Shown: piece by piece, positions 44,453 to 53,277 of the stretch
Layout of the letters: every line of letters starts with the position of its first letter
Numbering within the stretch: position 1 is the stretch's first letter
Assembly: GCF_035920345.1 (NCBI RefSeq)
Contig: NZ_CP109149.1
Location: 2,170,001-2,234,000 of the forward strand
Direction: 5' to 3'
DNA length: 64,000 nucleotides
Source: Nocardia vinacea
Lineage (GTDB): Bacteria > Actinomycetota > Actinomycetes > Mycobacteriales > Mycobacteriaceae
Translations under genes and position numbers: made by a program
Notes under the pieces: model-generated
The model's database searches: none
The model's input: the letters and a program-made list of their open reading frames with translations, nothing else
What the model was told of the DNA's origin: nothing

Positions 44453-45640
44453 GTGGCATTGGGACGTCGTCGGCTACTGATCAGCTTCGCCGGTGCGGGT
44501 GGTCTCGCCCTGGCCGGATGCGGGCTGCGAGAACCCGCGCCCCCCATATCCGCCACAATCCGATTCGATCCTCCACCCGGCACCCACGACGTCGATGCGC
44601 GCAGCCCCGGCACGGTCACGGTCGCCGACGGGACACTGCGGTCGGTCGAATGGGTCGACGAAACGGGCAGATCACTGCCGGGCACACCGGCACCCGATCA
44701 TCGAACCTGGACCAGCGCCGAACCACTCGGCTACGGACACACCTACACCGCGAAAGCCGTGGCGCAAGGCGAAGCCGGCGACGTCACCGCGACGACGACC
44801 TGCACCACGGTGCGACCGCAACAGCTCATCGACGTCTCCCTGCGCTCCGCCAATCTCGTCGAGCTGGCCGAAAACGACACCTACGGAGTGGGTTTCGTGC
44901 TCGTCGCCCATTTCGATGAACCCGTCGACCGATCGGCCGCGGAACGCCACCTGAAGGTCACCACCCAGCCCGCCGTCACCGGTGCCTGGTACTGGCTCGA
45001 CGATCAGAACGCACACTGGCGGCCCGAGCACTATCACGCACCGGGAACCAGGATCACGATCGAGGCCGCACTCTTCGGACTCGCGCTCGGCGAGGGCCGC
45101 TACGGCCTGCGCGACCAACGGGTGTCGGTGATCATCGGGCCCGCGCACGTCGCGATCGCCGACGACGACACCAAACAGATCGAGGTTTTCGACAACGGGA
45201 ACCTGGTGCGCACCATGCCCACATCGATGGGCAAGGGTGGCACCGCGGCCGTCGGCGGCAGATACCTGTCGTTCTGGACCCGGCCCGGCATCTACACCGT
45301 GCTGGACCGAAACGACCCGGTGATCATGGATTCCGCCAGCTACGGCCTGCCGGCCAACTCCGGCGGCTACCGCACCAGCATCAACCACGCGGTCCGCATC
45401 AGCCACGATGGAATCTTCGTGCACGAACTCGCCGCAACCATGTGGGCCCAAGGTAACACCAACGTCTCACACGGCTGCCTGAACATCTCCCCCAACGATG
45501 CCGCATGGTTCTACGACTATGTCATCCCCGGCGACGTCGTCGAAGTCCGCAACACCGGCGGCGACCCCCTCGACATCTGGCAGAACGGCGATTGGAGTAT
45601 TTCCTGGTCCGACTGGCTTCGCGGCGGCACCCCCACATGA
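44453..45640 (+). CDS. L,D-transpeptidase lipoprotein
   Basis: 395 residues from GTG 44453, with GGGAG 8 nt upstream. The signal peptide ends in the lipobox LALAGC (Cys about residue 23), so it is anchored on the outer face of the membrane. An Ig-like domain pair follows (about 40-250), with TVTVADGTLRSVEW and VGFVLVAHFDEPVDRSA as in mycobacterial Ldt enzymes. The YkuD catalytic domain follows: GIYTVLDRN, HDGIFVHELA, and the active-site motif SHGCLNISPNDAAWFYDYV with the catalytic Cys. It should make 3-3 cross-links in peptidoglycan, typical of mycolic-acid actinobacteria. Confidence 0.9.
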   Translation: MALGRRRLLISFAGAGGLALAGCGLREPAPPISATIRFDPPPGTHDVDARSPGTVTVADGTLRSVEWVDETGRSLPGTPAPDHRTWTSAEPLGYGHTYTAKAVAQGEAGDVTATTTCTTVRPQQLIDVSLRSANLVELAENDTYGVGFVLVAHFDEPVDRSAAERHLKVTTQPAVTGAWYWLDDQNAHWRPEHYHAPGTRITIEAALFGLALGEGRYGLRDQRVSVIIGPAHVAIADDDTKQIEVFDNGNLVRTMPTSMGKGGTAAVGGRYLSFWTRPGIYTVLDRNDPVIMDSASYGLPANSGGYRTSINHAVRISHDGIFVHELAATMWAQGNTNVSHGCLNISPNDAAWFYDYVIPGDVVEVRNTGGDPLDIWQNGDWSISWSDWLRGGTPT

Positions 45641-45654
45641 CACGACAAGGCAGG

Positions 45655-45825
45655 CCAGCCGTCACGCAGCCCAGCGTGCCCCGCAATATCCAGCGGCGAC
45701 TCACCGCCGCGACGGTCAAGGAATTGATCTTGACATACAACGACGATGCCTCCACCGTGCACCAGGCCACACGGTACGGGATCCTCGAGACCGCAGTGAT
45801 CGAGACCGGAGCGCTCACCCGGTGT
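45655..45825 (+). pseudogene. Helix-turn-helix fragment
   Basis: A short frame reads VPRNIQRRLTAATVKELILT and then DDASTVHQATRYGI, which looks like the C-terminal helix-turn-helix of a resolvase- or recombinase-type protein. There is no start codon with a ribosome-binding site and no remaining domain. It degenerates into a Cys-rich tail in this frame. Probably a remnant of a mobile-element gene. Confidence 0.35.
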
Positions 45826-45837
45826 TCATTCTGCTCA

Positions 45838-46400
45838 TGGACGAACTGGAGCGCTCACACCAACGTGGCGAAATCGCCTCCGACACAGACGTATTCCACA
45901 GCGCGCTGTACTTCATCGCCGACTTGTACCCACTGCTTACCGGCCTGTCCGAAAGGCCATCCATGCGCGATCTGATCCTGGAGAATTACGTGGCCGCCAC
46001 CCTCAGCGGCGGTATCCTCGGTACGACCTTCACGGGCATGCCGACCATCTCGCTGACCACCATGGGCCATAAATCCGGCCGACCGCACACCGTCATCCTC
46101 ACCGCACCGATCATCGACGGCGACGCGATCGTCATCGTCGCCTCCCGCGGCGGTGATCCAACCGACCCGGCGTGGCTGCACAACCTGCGCGCGAACCCCA
46201 CAGTCCAGGTTTCACTCAAGCAAGGCCCGAACCGGCCGATGACCGCTCGCGTCCTGTCATCGGCCGAGCGGGACAAGCTCTGGCCCGACGTCATCGCAGC
46301 CCACACCGGTTACGCCGACTATCAGGAAATGACCACCCGAATAATTCCTCTGGTCACCCTGACACCAATCGCTGATGAGATCGACGCTCGACCGATCTGA
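45838..46400 (+). CDS. Nitroreductase/DUF385-family protein
   Basis: About 187 residues from ATG 45838; the true start is uncertain because the frame is open upstream and no strong ribosome-binding site was seen (ATG 45963 is an alternative). The C-terminal ~140 residues match the F420-binding deazaflavin-dependent nitroreductase family: MPTISLTTMGHKSGRPHTVI, VIVASRGGDPTDPAWLHNLR, and TGYADYQEMTTR. Residues before that (HSALYFIADLYPLL) are helical and less typical. Such proteins reduce quinones or nitro compounds with F420H2. Confidence 0.7.
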
Positions 46401-46457
46401 TAGCTGTTGCCCGCCCGCGGGCCGGCGACCGACTCCCCCGCGAACCTGTCGTGACCG

Positions 46458-46715
46458 TCAGAGGGTCGTTGCGGCGGGATGGACCGGACTCCATCGGCGG
46501 AACCCACCCGAAGCCGCTTCGAGTCGCCACCACGCCAACCGCTCGGCGAGTTCGGGCAACCAACTGGCCGGCGCATCGCAGAGATCATGTCGCGCGCGGG
46601 CAGCGGCGGCGTGGAGAGCGTCGGCGGCAACAGCGGGAAAGTCGTGTCGGAGATGCTCGATCGCGTCGGCGACAACGACGTCTGGCGTGGCTCTATCCGA
46701 TCTCACCGATGTCAT
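46458..46715 (-). CDS. Small three-helix-bundle domain protein
   Basis: 85 residues from ATG 46715, with a GGG-type ribosome-binding site 6 nt upstream. The core VVVADAIEHLRHDFPAVAAD, ALHAAAARARHDL and WLPELAERLAWWRLE matches the short three-helix dimerisation domain proteins common in Nocardia and mycobacteria. The last ~15 residues are low-complexity. The function is unknown; these proteins are often near regulators. It is convergent with the nitroreductase-family gene. Confidence 0.5.
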   Translation of the reverse strand: MTSVRSDRATPDVVVADAIEHLRHDFPAVAADALHAAAARARHDLCDAPASWLPELAERLAWWRLEAASGGFRRWSPVHPAATTL

Positions 46716-46929
46716 CTCGTACCCTACTTGCCGGCTCGTGCGTGGATGGCTTTGTCGGTCGACAGTAATTTGCTCGATGGTGGCGGGACAGGGCCACTGG
46801 TCCCACTCTCGTGGGCCGATAGGCACTGCTGAGGCGGCGTCGACGAAGGTAGTCTGCACAGGCCCCGAGTACTCGCCATCGAGCACCGATGTCCCTACCC
46901 CGGTGGGACCACCAGGGACGAGGGTGGAT

Positions 46930-48111
46930 TCAGGGGTTACCGATGGCCGGGTCGGATCTAATGCGGGCCACGAACTGCTCGATGGCGGTCCACATCTGGG
47001 AATTGAGTTGCGTGTGCTTACCGGTGCCGAGGACGGTGTGGAAGTCGACGCCGTGAGCGGCGAGTTGGGCGGCGAGGAGGCCGTGCAGCGGGGACGGGAC
47101 GGTGGCGTCGGTGATGTTGATGCACAACAGGATCGGGGCGTCGTAGCCAGTGGTGGGTACGGTCATGTAGGCGTCGGCGGCAGCGGGCATGGGCGCGACG
47201 GACAGGGGCTTCGCCAGCAACTCGCCGATGCTGAGGCCGCGGACGCGGTCGATGATCTGGGGTGTGCACATCGCGCCGACACTGTCGAGCACGGACCGGC
47301 CCTCGGGGGTGAGGTATTCGTCGACGTTCACCTCGGGTCGGGCGGCGCGCAGCCCGGCCAAGATGCTGACGAACAGATCCGTGAAACCATCCGCGATGAG
47401 GGACGGAGTGGGAGTGCCCGGCCCGAACAGCGGTGCAAGCTTCTCCACGTCGGACTCGGGGTCGATCGCGATAGTGCCACGGAAGTCCAGGTCCGGCGCA
47501 TCGGTAGCCTGCAGGTGGCCGGTGCCGAGCGCGGCCTGCCCGCCCTGCGACGCGCCCATGACCGCCCACGTCCGCGACAGTTCCGGATGGGCGGCGCGGG
47601 CGGCGCGCACGAGGTCGATCGTGGCCGTCGCCTCGGTATCGATCCCGAGGTATGGATGCGGTCCGGTGTCGAAGACGCCGAGGCCGAGGTAGTCGGGCGC
47701 GACCACGGCGAATCCCTGCGACGCCAGGTACTGGAGCAGCGAATCTTCGTCTCCCGCAATCGTCTGGGCGGGGTGCGCGAGCGGATCGGACTGGCCACCG
47801 CAGCCTGGTCCGAGCCCGCTGGTGCCGTGGTCGTAGGCGATGATCGGCCAGCCGGACGGCGGCGGGGTACCCGCCGGGACGTACAGTGCTCCGCTGGCCG
47901 GCTGTGTCGTCCCGCCCGAGCCGCGCATCCAGTACTCGATCACTGAGCCGTCGGCATCGGACATCCCGCGCGAACCATCGGGTAGCGGGTACTCCGCGAT
48001 CAGGGTTCCCGCAGTTTCTGCATGCGCCGGGGCGATAGGCATCAGGAGTGCGATGCCGACCGGCAACGTGACCACCGCCGCCACTCGCTTTCCCGCATGG
48101 ACAACTCGCAT
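46930..48111 (-). CDS. Secreted lipase-family hydrolase
   Basis: 393 residues from ATG 48111, with GAGGTG 5 nt upstream. The signal peptide (VAAVVTLPVGIALLMPIAPA) is cleaved after AHA. The enzyme is a fungal-lipase (LIP)-like alpha/beta-hydrolase: IIAYDHGTSGLGPGC, VAPDYLGLGVF, and the nucleophile elbow VMGASQGGQAALGT near residue 185. ILLCINITDATVPSPLHGL holds the Asp and GKHTQLN the His. It hydrolyses extracellular esters or triacylglycerols. A single gene; the long frame upstream of 48111 is not expected to be translated. Confidence 0.85.
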   Translation of the reverse strand: MRVVHAGKRVAAVVTLPVGIALLMPIAPAHAETAGTLIAEYPLPDGSRGMSDADGSVIEYWMRGSGGTTQPASGALYVPAGTPPPSGWPIIAYDHGTSGLGPGCGGQSDPLAHPAQTIAGDEDSLLQYLASQGFAVVAPDYLGLGVFDTGPHPYLGIDTEATATIDLVRAARAAHPELSRTWAVMGASQGGQAALGTGHLQATDAPDLDFRGTIAIDPESDVEKLAPLFGPGTPTPSLIADGFTDLFVSILAGLRAARPEVNVDEYLTPEGRSVLDSVGAMCTPQIIDRVRGLSIGELLAKPLSVAPMPAAADAYMTVPTTGYDAPILLCINITDATVPSPLHGLLAAQLAAHGVDFHTVLGTGKHTQLNSQMWTAIEQFVARIRSDPAIGNP

Positions 48112-48356
48112 CGAACACCTCACATCCGGTCCGACACCGTCACAATCGTGAACGAGGCTATAGATCAGAACGCGACAACTCGCTTCAACACGCTGCTCAG
48201 CAGAAATCGCGCGCATCAGGCCGACCACACCTATCCGAGCAGACAGCTCGCGCCGCATCGGTGGATTTGATCTGGATGTGATCCCGTCGCGGGGCGCGGT
48301 CACCTTTCCGGATCACTCCGGAGGTGTCTTTGCCCGTAGGGATCTACGGTGGAGAT

Positions 48357-49136
48357 ATGACCGCCTTGGAGTATCGGCATTTGCTGGTCGCGCGGGACGG
48401 CGACACGGTGCGCATCACCATGAACCGGCCGGAGCGGCGCAATGCGCTGTCGGGTGAGCATCTGGCCGAACTACTCGCTTCGTTCCGGGCCGTCGGCGAG
48501 ACCGACGCGACCGGGATAGTGCTAGGGGCGCATGGTCCGGTGTTCTCCGCGGGACATGATTTCGCCGACGTGGCCGCCCGCGACCTGCTCGGCGTGCGGG
48601 AACTGCTCACACTGTGCACCGAGCTCATGTCGACCATCGAGTCGGTGCCGCAGGTGGTGATCGCCCGGGTACACGGTCTGGCCACGGCCGCCGGCTGCCA
48701 GCTGGTGGCCTCATGCGATCTGGCCGTCGCCGCCGAGTCGGCCGGGTTCGCGCTCCCCGGCGGTAAGGGCGGCTGGTTCTGCCATACCCCCGCGGTGCCG
48801 GTCGCGCGCGCCGTCGGCCGTAAACGCCTGATGGAACTCGCCCTCACCGGCGATCCGATCGACGCCCGCACCGCCGAACAATGGGGCCTGATCAACCGAG
48901 CGGTGCCAGACGCCGAGCTGGACGCCGCCGTCGACGAGCTGCTCGCCCGCGCCACCCGGGGCAGCCGGGCCAGCAAGGCACTCGGCAAACGCACTCTCTA
49001 CAGCCAACTCGACCGCCCTGAAGCGGATGCCTACGCCCTTGCCCTGGAAGTCATGGCCGCCGCCGCCCAACTTCCCGGCGCCCGCGAAGGGATGGCGGCC
49101 TTCCTGGCGAAGCGCCCGCCCGTCTGGCCCGATTAG
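48357..49136 (+). CDS. Enoyl-CoA hydratase/isomerase
   Basis: 259 residues from ATG 48357 (GGTGGAG close upstream). A crotonase fold: ITMNRPERRNALSGEHLAEL, the oxyanion-hole segments FSAGHDFADV and VHGLATAAGCQLVASCDLAV, then LALTGDPIDARTAEQWGLIN. The second catalytic Glu of classic hydratases is not at its usual position (GKGGWFCHTPAV). The chemistry could be isomerase-like or a different CoA reaction. It lies just upstream of pncC. Confidence 0.85.
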   Translation: MTALEYRHLLVARDGDTVRITMNRPERRNALSGEHLAELLASFRAVGETDATGIVLGAHGPVFSAGHDFADVAARDLLGVRELLTLCTELMSTIESVPQVVIARVHGLATAAGCQLVASCDLAVAAESAGFALPGGKGGWFCHTPAVPVARAVGRKRLMELALTGDPIDARTAEQWGLINRAVPDAELDAAVDELLARATRGSRASKALGKRTLYSQLDRPEADAYALALEVMAAAAQLPGAREGMAAFLAKRPPVWPD

Positions 49137-49154
49137 CGCCGCCAGAGGGGTTCG

Positions 49155-49628
49155 ATGTCCAGAATCGATGATTGTGCGAGCCGAGTGGCTGCGGCAGCCC
49201 TGCGGTCGACACGGACGGTGGCGGTTGCGGAGTCGTTGACTTGCGGCCAGTTGTCGGCGGCGTTGGGTGCTGCCCCGGATTCGGCACAGTGGTTGCGGGG
49301 TGCGGTGGTTGCCTACAGTTCGGATGTCAAACGGCAGGTTCTGGGCGTTCCCGAGGTTCCTGTGGTGTCGGAGACGGCGGCCCGCGCCATGGCGGTCGGC
49401 GTGCGGATGTTGCTCGGCGCGGACGTGGCTGTGGCGGTGACCGGAGTGGGCGGCCCCGATCCCCAGGACGGTGAACCGGCGGGATCGGTATGGCTGGCGG
49501 TCCACGCCGAGGATGGGACCTGGGCCCGGCATGAACTCTTCGATGGCGAACCCGAAGACGTGCTGAGGTGGACGGTTGAAGTCGCGCTCGACATGGTGTG
49601 CGAGGCGATAGGCGAAACCCCGAGCTGA
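49155..49628 (+). CDS. pncC: CinA C-terminal-type nicotinamide-nucleotide amidase
   Basis: 157 residues from ATG 49155. A stand-alone CinA C-terminal domain: VAVAESLTCGQLSAALG (AESLTGG-type motif, with Cys for the first Gly), WLRGAVVAYSSDVKRQVLGV, ETAARAMAVGVR and VAVTGVGGPDPQDGEPAGSV. It deamidates NMN to NaMN in the pyridine-nucleotide cycle, in the cytosol. Eighteen bp after the hydratase stop, so possibly cotranscribed. A weak ACCGG/CCGGT hairpin follows at about 49628-49652. Confidence 0.87.
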   Translation: MSRIDDCASRVAAAALRSTRTVAVAESLTCGQLSAALGAAPDSAQWLRGAVVAYSSDVKRQVLGVPEVPVVSETAARAMAVGVRMLLGADVAVAVTGVGGPDPQDGEPAGSVWLAVHAEDGTWARHELFDGEPEDVLRWTVEVALDMVCEAIGETPS

Positions 49629-49774
49629 CCGGCGCTATCCCGGCCGGTGACTATCGAGAACGCTGTCTCCGAGATCTAGGCTTGCCCGTTCGTCGTATGG
49701 GTGGGGAGCGCTACCGATAACTACGCGGTAGACGGGTAGCCCCCCGACATCCACCGCCGAGCAAAGGAGCGACA

Positions 49775-50767
49775 GTGACCCGATTCGGATACACACTGAT
49801 GACCGAGCAGAGTGGCCCGCGCGAACTCGTCCGCTATGCGGTCGCCGCCGAGGAGGCAGGATTCGACTTCCTGGTCAGCAGCGACCACTACGCACCGTGG
49901 CTCGAGGAGCAGGGACACGCACCGAACGCGTGGACCACGCTCGGGGCCGTCGCACAGGCGACACGGCGCATCCCGTTGATGACCTACGTGACATGCCCGA
50001 CCATGCGCTACCACCCGGCGATTGTGGCGCAGCAGGCGGCGACGTTGCAGATCCTGGCCGAAGGGCGGTTCACTCTTGGGCTCGGAAGCGGTGAGAGTCT
50101 CAACGAGCACGTCATCGGTGCGGGCTGGCCCGGGCTCGAGGAACGGCTGGAGCGACTCGCGGAGGCCATCGGCATCATTCGTGACCTACACGCGGGCGGG
50201 ACGGTCAGCCGACTCGGCCAGTGGTATCGAGTCGACGCCGCTAAGGTCTGGGACCTGCCGGATCAGCCGGTACCGATCGCGGTCGCGGTATCCGGACCAC
50301 GATCGGTGCAGCGATTCGGTCCTTTGGCCGACGAGATGGTCAGCACCAGTCCCGACGCCGAACTCGTTCGGTCGTGGCATCGCATCCGCGCGAACGACTC
50401 CGCCGCGGCGCGGTCCCGCGTGACCGGGCAACTGCCGATCAGCTGGGATACCGATCGCGACAAAGCAATTCAGCGCGCCCACGAACAGTTCCGGTGGTCG
50501 GCAGGCGGCTGGGATGTCAACTCGAATCTGCCGACGCCGGCGAGTTTCGCGGCCGCGACGCAGTTCGTGCGCCCGCAAGATGTCGCCGAGACGATCCCGT
50601 GCGGCCCCGATCTCGACGCCATCGTGGCGGCGGTGCGGCCCTACCAGGACGCTGGGTTCACCGACATCGCCGTCGTCGAAATCGGCGACGAACAGCAGGA
50701 CCGGTTCCTCGCCGAGGCCGCCGAACCGCTACTGGCGAAACTCCGTGCGGCCGATACCGATTCCTGA
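49775..50767 (+). CDS. F420-dependent LLM-class oxidoreductase
   Basis: 330 residues from GTG 49775, with AAGGAG 6 nt upstream. A luciferase-like TIM barrel: FGYTLMTEQSGPRELVRYAV, AEEAGFDFLVSSDHYAPWLE, YVTCPTMRYHPAIVAQQAAT and FTLGLGSGESLNEHVIG. The last is the G-x-G-S/E-x-x-N-E segment of the F420-dependent subfamily close to F420-dependent glucose-6-phosphate dehydrogenase. It uses coenzyme F420, as expected in mycolic-acid actinobacteria. The substrate is not predictable. A 400-bp gap follows. Confidence 0.87.
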   Translation: MTRFGYTLMTEQSGPRELVRYAVAAEEAGFDFLVSSDHYAPWLEEQGHAPNAWTTLGAVAQATRRIPLMTYVTCPTMRYHPAIVAQQAATLQILAEGRFTLGLGSGESLNEHVIGAGWPGLEERLERLAEAIGIIRDLHAGGTVSRLGQWYRVDAAKVWDLPDQPVPIAVAVSGPRSVQRFGPLADEMVSTSPDAELVRSWHRIRANDSAAARSRVTGQLPISWDTDRDKAIQRAHEQFRWSAGGWDVNSNLPTPASFAAATQFVRPQDVAETIPCGPDLDAIVAAVRPYQDAGFTDIAVVEIGDEQQDRFLAEAAEPLLAKLRAADTDS

Positions 50768-51177
50768 ACGTCCCGGTCAGCGCCCGCCGCAGCGGCGGCA
50801 CGATCGCGTTCGGCCGGCGCGTCGACGATATTGCCGAGGAGATCGGGCGGCTTTGCCGAAACCCCCTCGGACGCAGCACCTTTCAAGATCCACACGGATG
50901 TGGCGACCGCCGAAACCGGTATGGAATCGGTCGGCGTGACCGCGACGGTGGCCATCACCGGAACGAACGCTGCCACCCGCCGCCCGTGACCGTAGAGCAA
51001 TCTATCCGCGCACGCGTACCGGCGAGGACGGAGACAAGTAGTTGACCACTCGTGACGCATTCGCACGGATGGCGCACGCTCGAACCCGCTCCGGTATTCA
51101 TCCGAGGAGCCCATCCGCGTCGTCGGGGAACATTGCCGCGGACCACAGCATTTGTCTACAGACGCAAGGCCACAATC
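50768..51177. other. Intergenic region before the M6 protease
   Basis: About 410 bp. Frames here are short or Arg-rich on both strands. I see no family motif. A frame upstream of the protease start is open from 51052 but looks non-coding. Confidence 0.4.
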
Positions 51178-52623
51178 ATGAGAATCACTCTGTCCCCGCT
51201 CCCACGCCACACATGCGATGCCACACCGTGTCTGGTGCCGCTGTCCCCACAAGCGTTCAGCCAGCTGTACCTGCACTATCTCGAACTCCTGAACGCGAGT
51301 CGGCTACCCGCGACGATGACCTTCGAGCAGTACTACGAATACTGGCGGTCCGGTCGACGCGGCGAAAATCTCGTCGGTCTCGACGACGGCGCGACCCGGC
51401 TCGAACCGGGCAAAGGCAAGGAGCTGATCACCCGGCCCGACGTGCAGCTCAAAGGAGTAATTCAGACGATCGTGCTGCTCGTCGATTTTCCCGACAAACC
51501 GCACGATCCTGTGCACGGCACGGGCTACTACGACGCAATGCTGTTCAGCGAAGACACCTTCCCGTCCGGGAGCATGCGCGACTTCTACCGCAAGGTCAGC
51601 GGCTTCGACGCGGCGGCGGATACCGGTATCGACATCCAGGGCGCCGTACACGGCTGGTTCCGGATGCCGCATCCCCTGTCGTTCTACACCGACGGCAACT
51701 CCGGAACCGGTAACAGCTTCCCGCGCAACTCGGCAGGCATGGCCCGTGACGCCGTCAAGGCAGCCCTTGCCGAAGGGGTCGACTTCGGTCCCTATGACGT
51801 ACTCGGCGAGAAGATCGTCACCGCGCTGTTCATCGTCCACGCCGGGCGCGGCGCCGAAGAGACCAGATCGGTCGACGATATCTGGAGCCTGAAATGGGCG
51901 ATCCCGGGCAACGGTGAAAAGGTGAAGACCCATCTCTCCGTCACGACATTTCTCACCGTGCCCGAGGACTGCAATATGGGCGTCTGCGCCCACGAATGGG
52001 GCCACCTCGCCGCCCGCTGGGCCGACTACTACGACACCACCCAGTCCGCGAACTTCCAGTCGGCAGGCCTCGGCGACTACTGCCTGATGGCCGGCGGTAG
52101 CTGGGGCAACCATGGCATAACCCCGGTCTTTCCCAACGGCATGCTCCGCGCGTTCCACGGTTGGTTCCGGCCTCGCGTCGTCACCAAGACGACGAAGAAC
52201 ATCACGCTCGAACCTGCCGCGCAAGGCGGCGGCATGGTTTTCATCCGGAACGCCGAACGGATGCGCCGCGAAAGTCAGTACATTGCCGTGGAATACCGGC
52301 GGAAGACCGGCCAGGACGCATTCCTGCCCGACCAAGGTGTCGCGATCTACGTGGTCGATGAAGACATCGCCGACGTCAACGACGAGGACGCGCTCGCCAT
52401 CGAGTTGATGCAAGCCGACGGCAAACGGGACCTCGCCGCCATATTCCGCGGTGGGAACCGCGGAGACGCCAACGACCTGTATCCCTTCGGTGACAACACG
52501 AACCTCGGCAAGACCACCACCCCCGCCCTCAACATGCCCGGCGGAAAGTGGTCCGGCATCACGATCGCCGTCAAGGGCACACCTGGCGACGACCGGATGG
52601 CCATCGACGTCACCATGACCTGA
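51178..52623 (+). CDS. M6-family (immune-inhibitor-A-like) metalloprotease
   Basis: 481 residues from ATG 51178. The zinc motif [18 protein letters not shown] near residue 275 has HExxH and a downstream acidic ligand. Before it, [24 protein letters not shown] and [11 protein letters not shown] are typical of the M6 peptidase fold; after it, [17 protein letters not shown] is the Met-turn-like region. No clear signal peptide is seen at this start or upstream, which is unusual for a family that is normally secreted. The C-terminal ~120 residues are beta-rich. The substrate is unknown. Confidence 0.8.
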   Translation: MRITLSPLPRHTCDATPCLVPLSPQAFSQLYLHYLELLNASRLPATMTFEQYYEYWRSGRRGENLVGLDDGATRLEPGKGKELITRPDVQLKGVIQTIVLLVDFPDKPHDPVHGTGYYDAMLFSEDTFPSGSMRDFYRKVSGFDAAADTGIDIQGAVHGWFRMPHPLSFYTDGNSGTGNSFPRNSAGMARDAVKAALAEGVDFGPYDVLGEKIVTALFIVHAGRGAEETRSVDDIWSLKWAIPGNGEKVKTHLSVTTFLTVPEDCNMGVCAHEWGHLAARWADYYDTTQSANFQSAGLGDYCLMAGGSWGNHGITPVFPNGMLRAFHGWFRPRVVTKTTKNITLEPAAQGGGMVFIRNAERMRRESQYIAVEYRRKTGQDAFLPDQGVAIYVVDEDIADVNDEDALAIELMQADGKRDLAAIFRGGNRGDANDLYPFGDNTNLGKTTTPALNMPGGKWSGITIAVKGTPGDDRMAIDVTMT

Positions 52624-52727
52624 ACGTGCAAACGGTCCTCCCAGACTCTGGGCGAGTCTATGCCGTGCGATCATGTCATCGCGTCGCACGCATCGATGCA
52701 GGCCGGAATCAACTGTGAGGAGGGCTA

Positions 52728-53210
52728 GTGACGAACAACGGGGTTCGCCGGGCTACCGGCGTGAGTGCCAAGCTGGGTTTCGTCGGTGCAATCGTGAGTG
52801 CGCTGGTGCTGGGGCAGCACACCGTCGCCAGCGCCGCGGAGACGACCACGTTCCAGCTCCCGCTCGTGAAAATTTCCCAATCATGGGGTATTCCAATGCA
52901 ATTCAACATCTACTTGACGGCGACAGTCGGCGACCAACCCGGAGTCACCACCTTCGGTGTGGCCAATCCCGGTCCCTTCGGCGGTAGCGCCCTTCTCGAC
53001 TCCCACGCCCGGATCCAGTGGTCGAACCTCACGACCGGAGCAGTCGGCGTGGTCGACGTGGCAGATCGGGAAACGGCGCAGCAGCCCTGCGCCTGCGCCC
53101 CTGCGCCGGTGCCGGTGTTCACCGGAGCAGGGCAGATCGTCGCACTGGCCACCGCCGGCGGCCTCGCCATCAACATTTCCTCGGGGCTCGGTACGTTCAC
53201 GGCTCTTTGA
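52728..53210 (+). CDS. Secreted hypothetical protein
   Basis: 160 residues from GTG 52728, with a strong GAGGAGGG ribosome-binding site. The signal peptide (LGFVGAIVSALVLGQHTVAS) should be cleaved after ASA. The mature part is beta-rich: FQLPLVKISQSW, FGVANPGPFGGSALLD, LTTGAVGVVDVAD. A CAC pair lies in QQPCACAPAP. It resembles small exported proteins common in Nocardia, but I cannot name the family. A perfect-stem terminator follows at 53220-53252. Confidence 0.75.
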   Translation: MTNNGVRRATGVSAKLGFVGAIVSALVLGQHTVASAAETTTFQLPLVKISQSWGIPMQFNIYLTATVGDQPGVTTFGVANPGPFGGSALLDSHARIQWSNLTTGAVGVVDVADRETAQQPCACAPAPVPVFTGAGQIVALATAGGLAINISSGLGTFTAL

Positions 53211-53219
53211 GCCCAGCCG

Positions 53220-53252
53220 GGACCGGTAACCGCTTTCGGCGATTACCGGTCC
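53220..53252. terminator. Bidirectional terminator
   Basis: GGACCGGTAA (53220-53229) and its perfect complement TTACCGGTCC (53243-53252) flank a 13-nt loop. It lies between two convergent genes, the secreted protein (ending 53210) and the hydrolase (ending 53278), and can serve both. Confidence 0.65.
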
Positions 53253-53277
53253 GGTCGATGGATGGAATCCGAACGTC

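Noticed and set aside
51304..52689. 461-codon minus-strand frame opposite the M6 protease
   Set aside because: Antisense shadow of a gene with a clear HEWGH motif; no domain seen in it.
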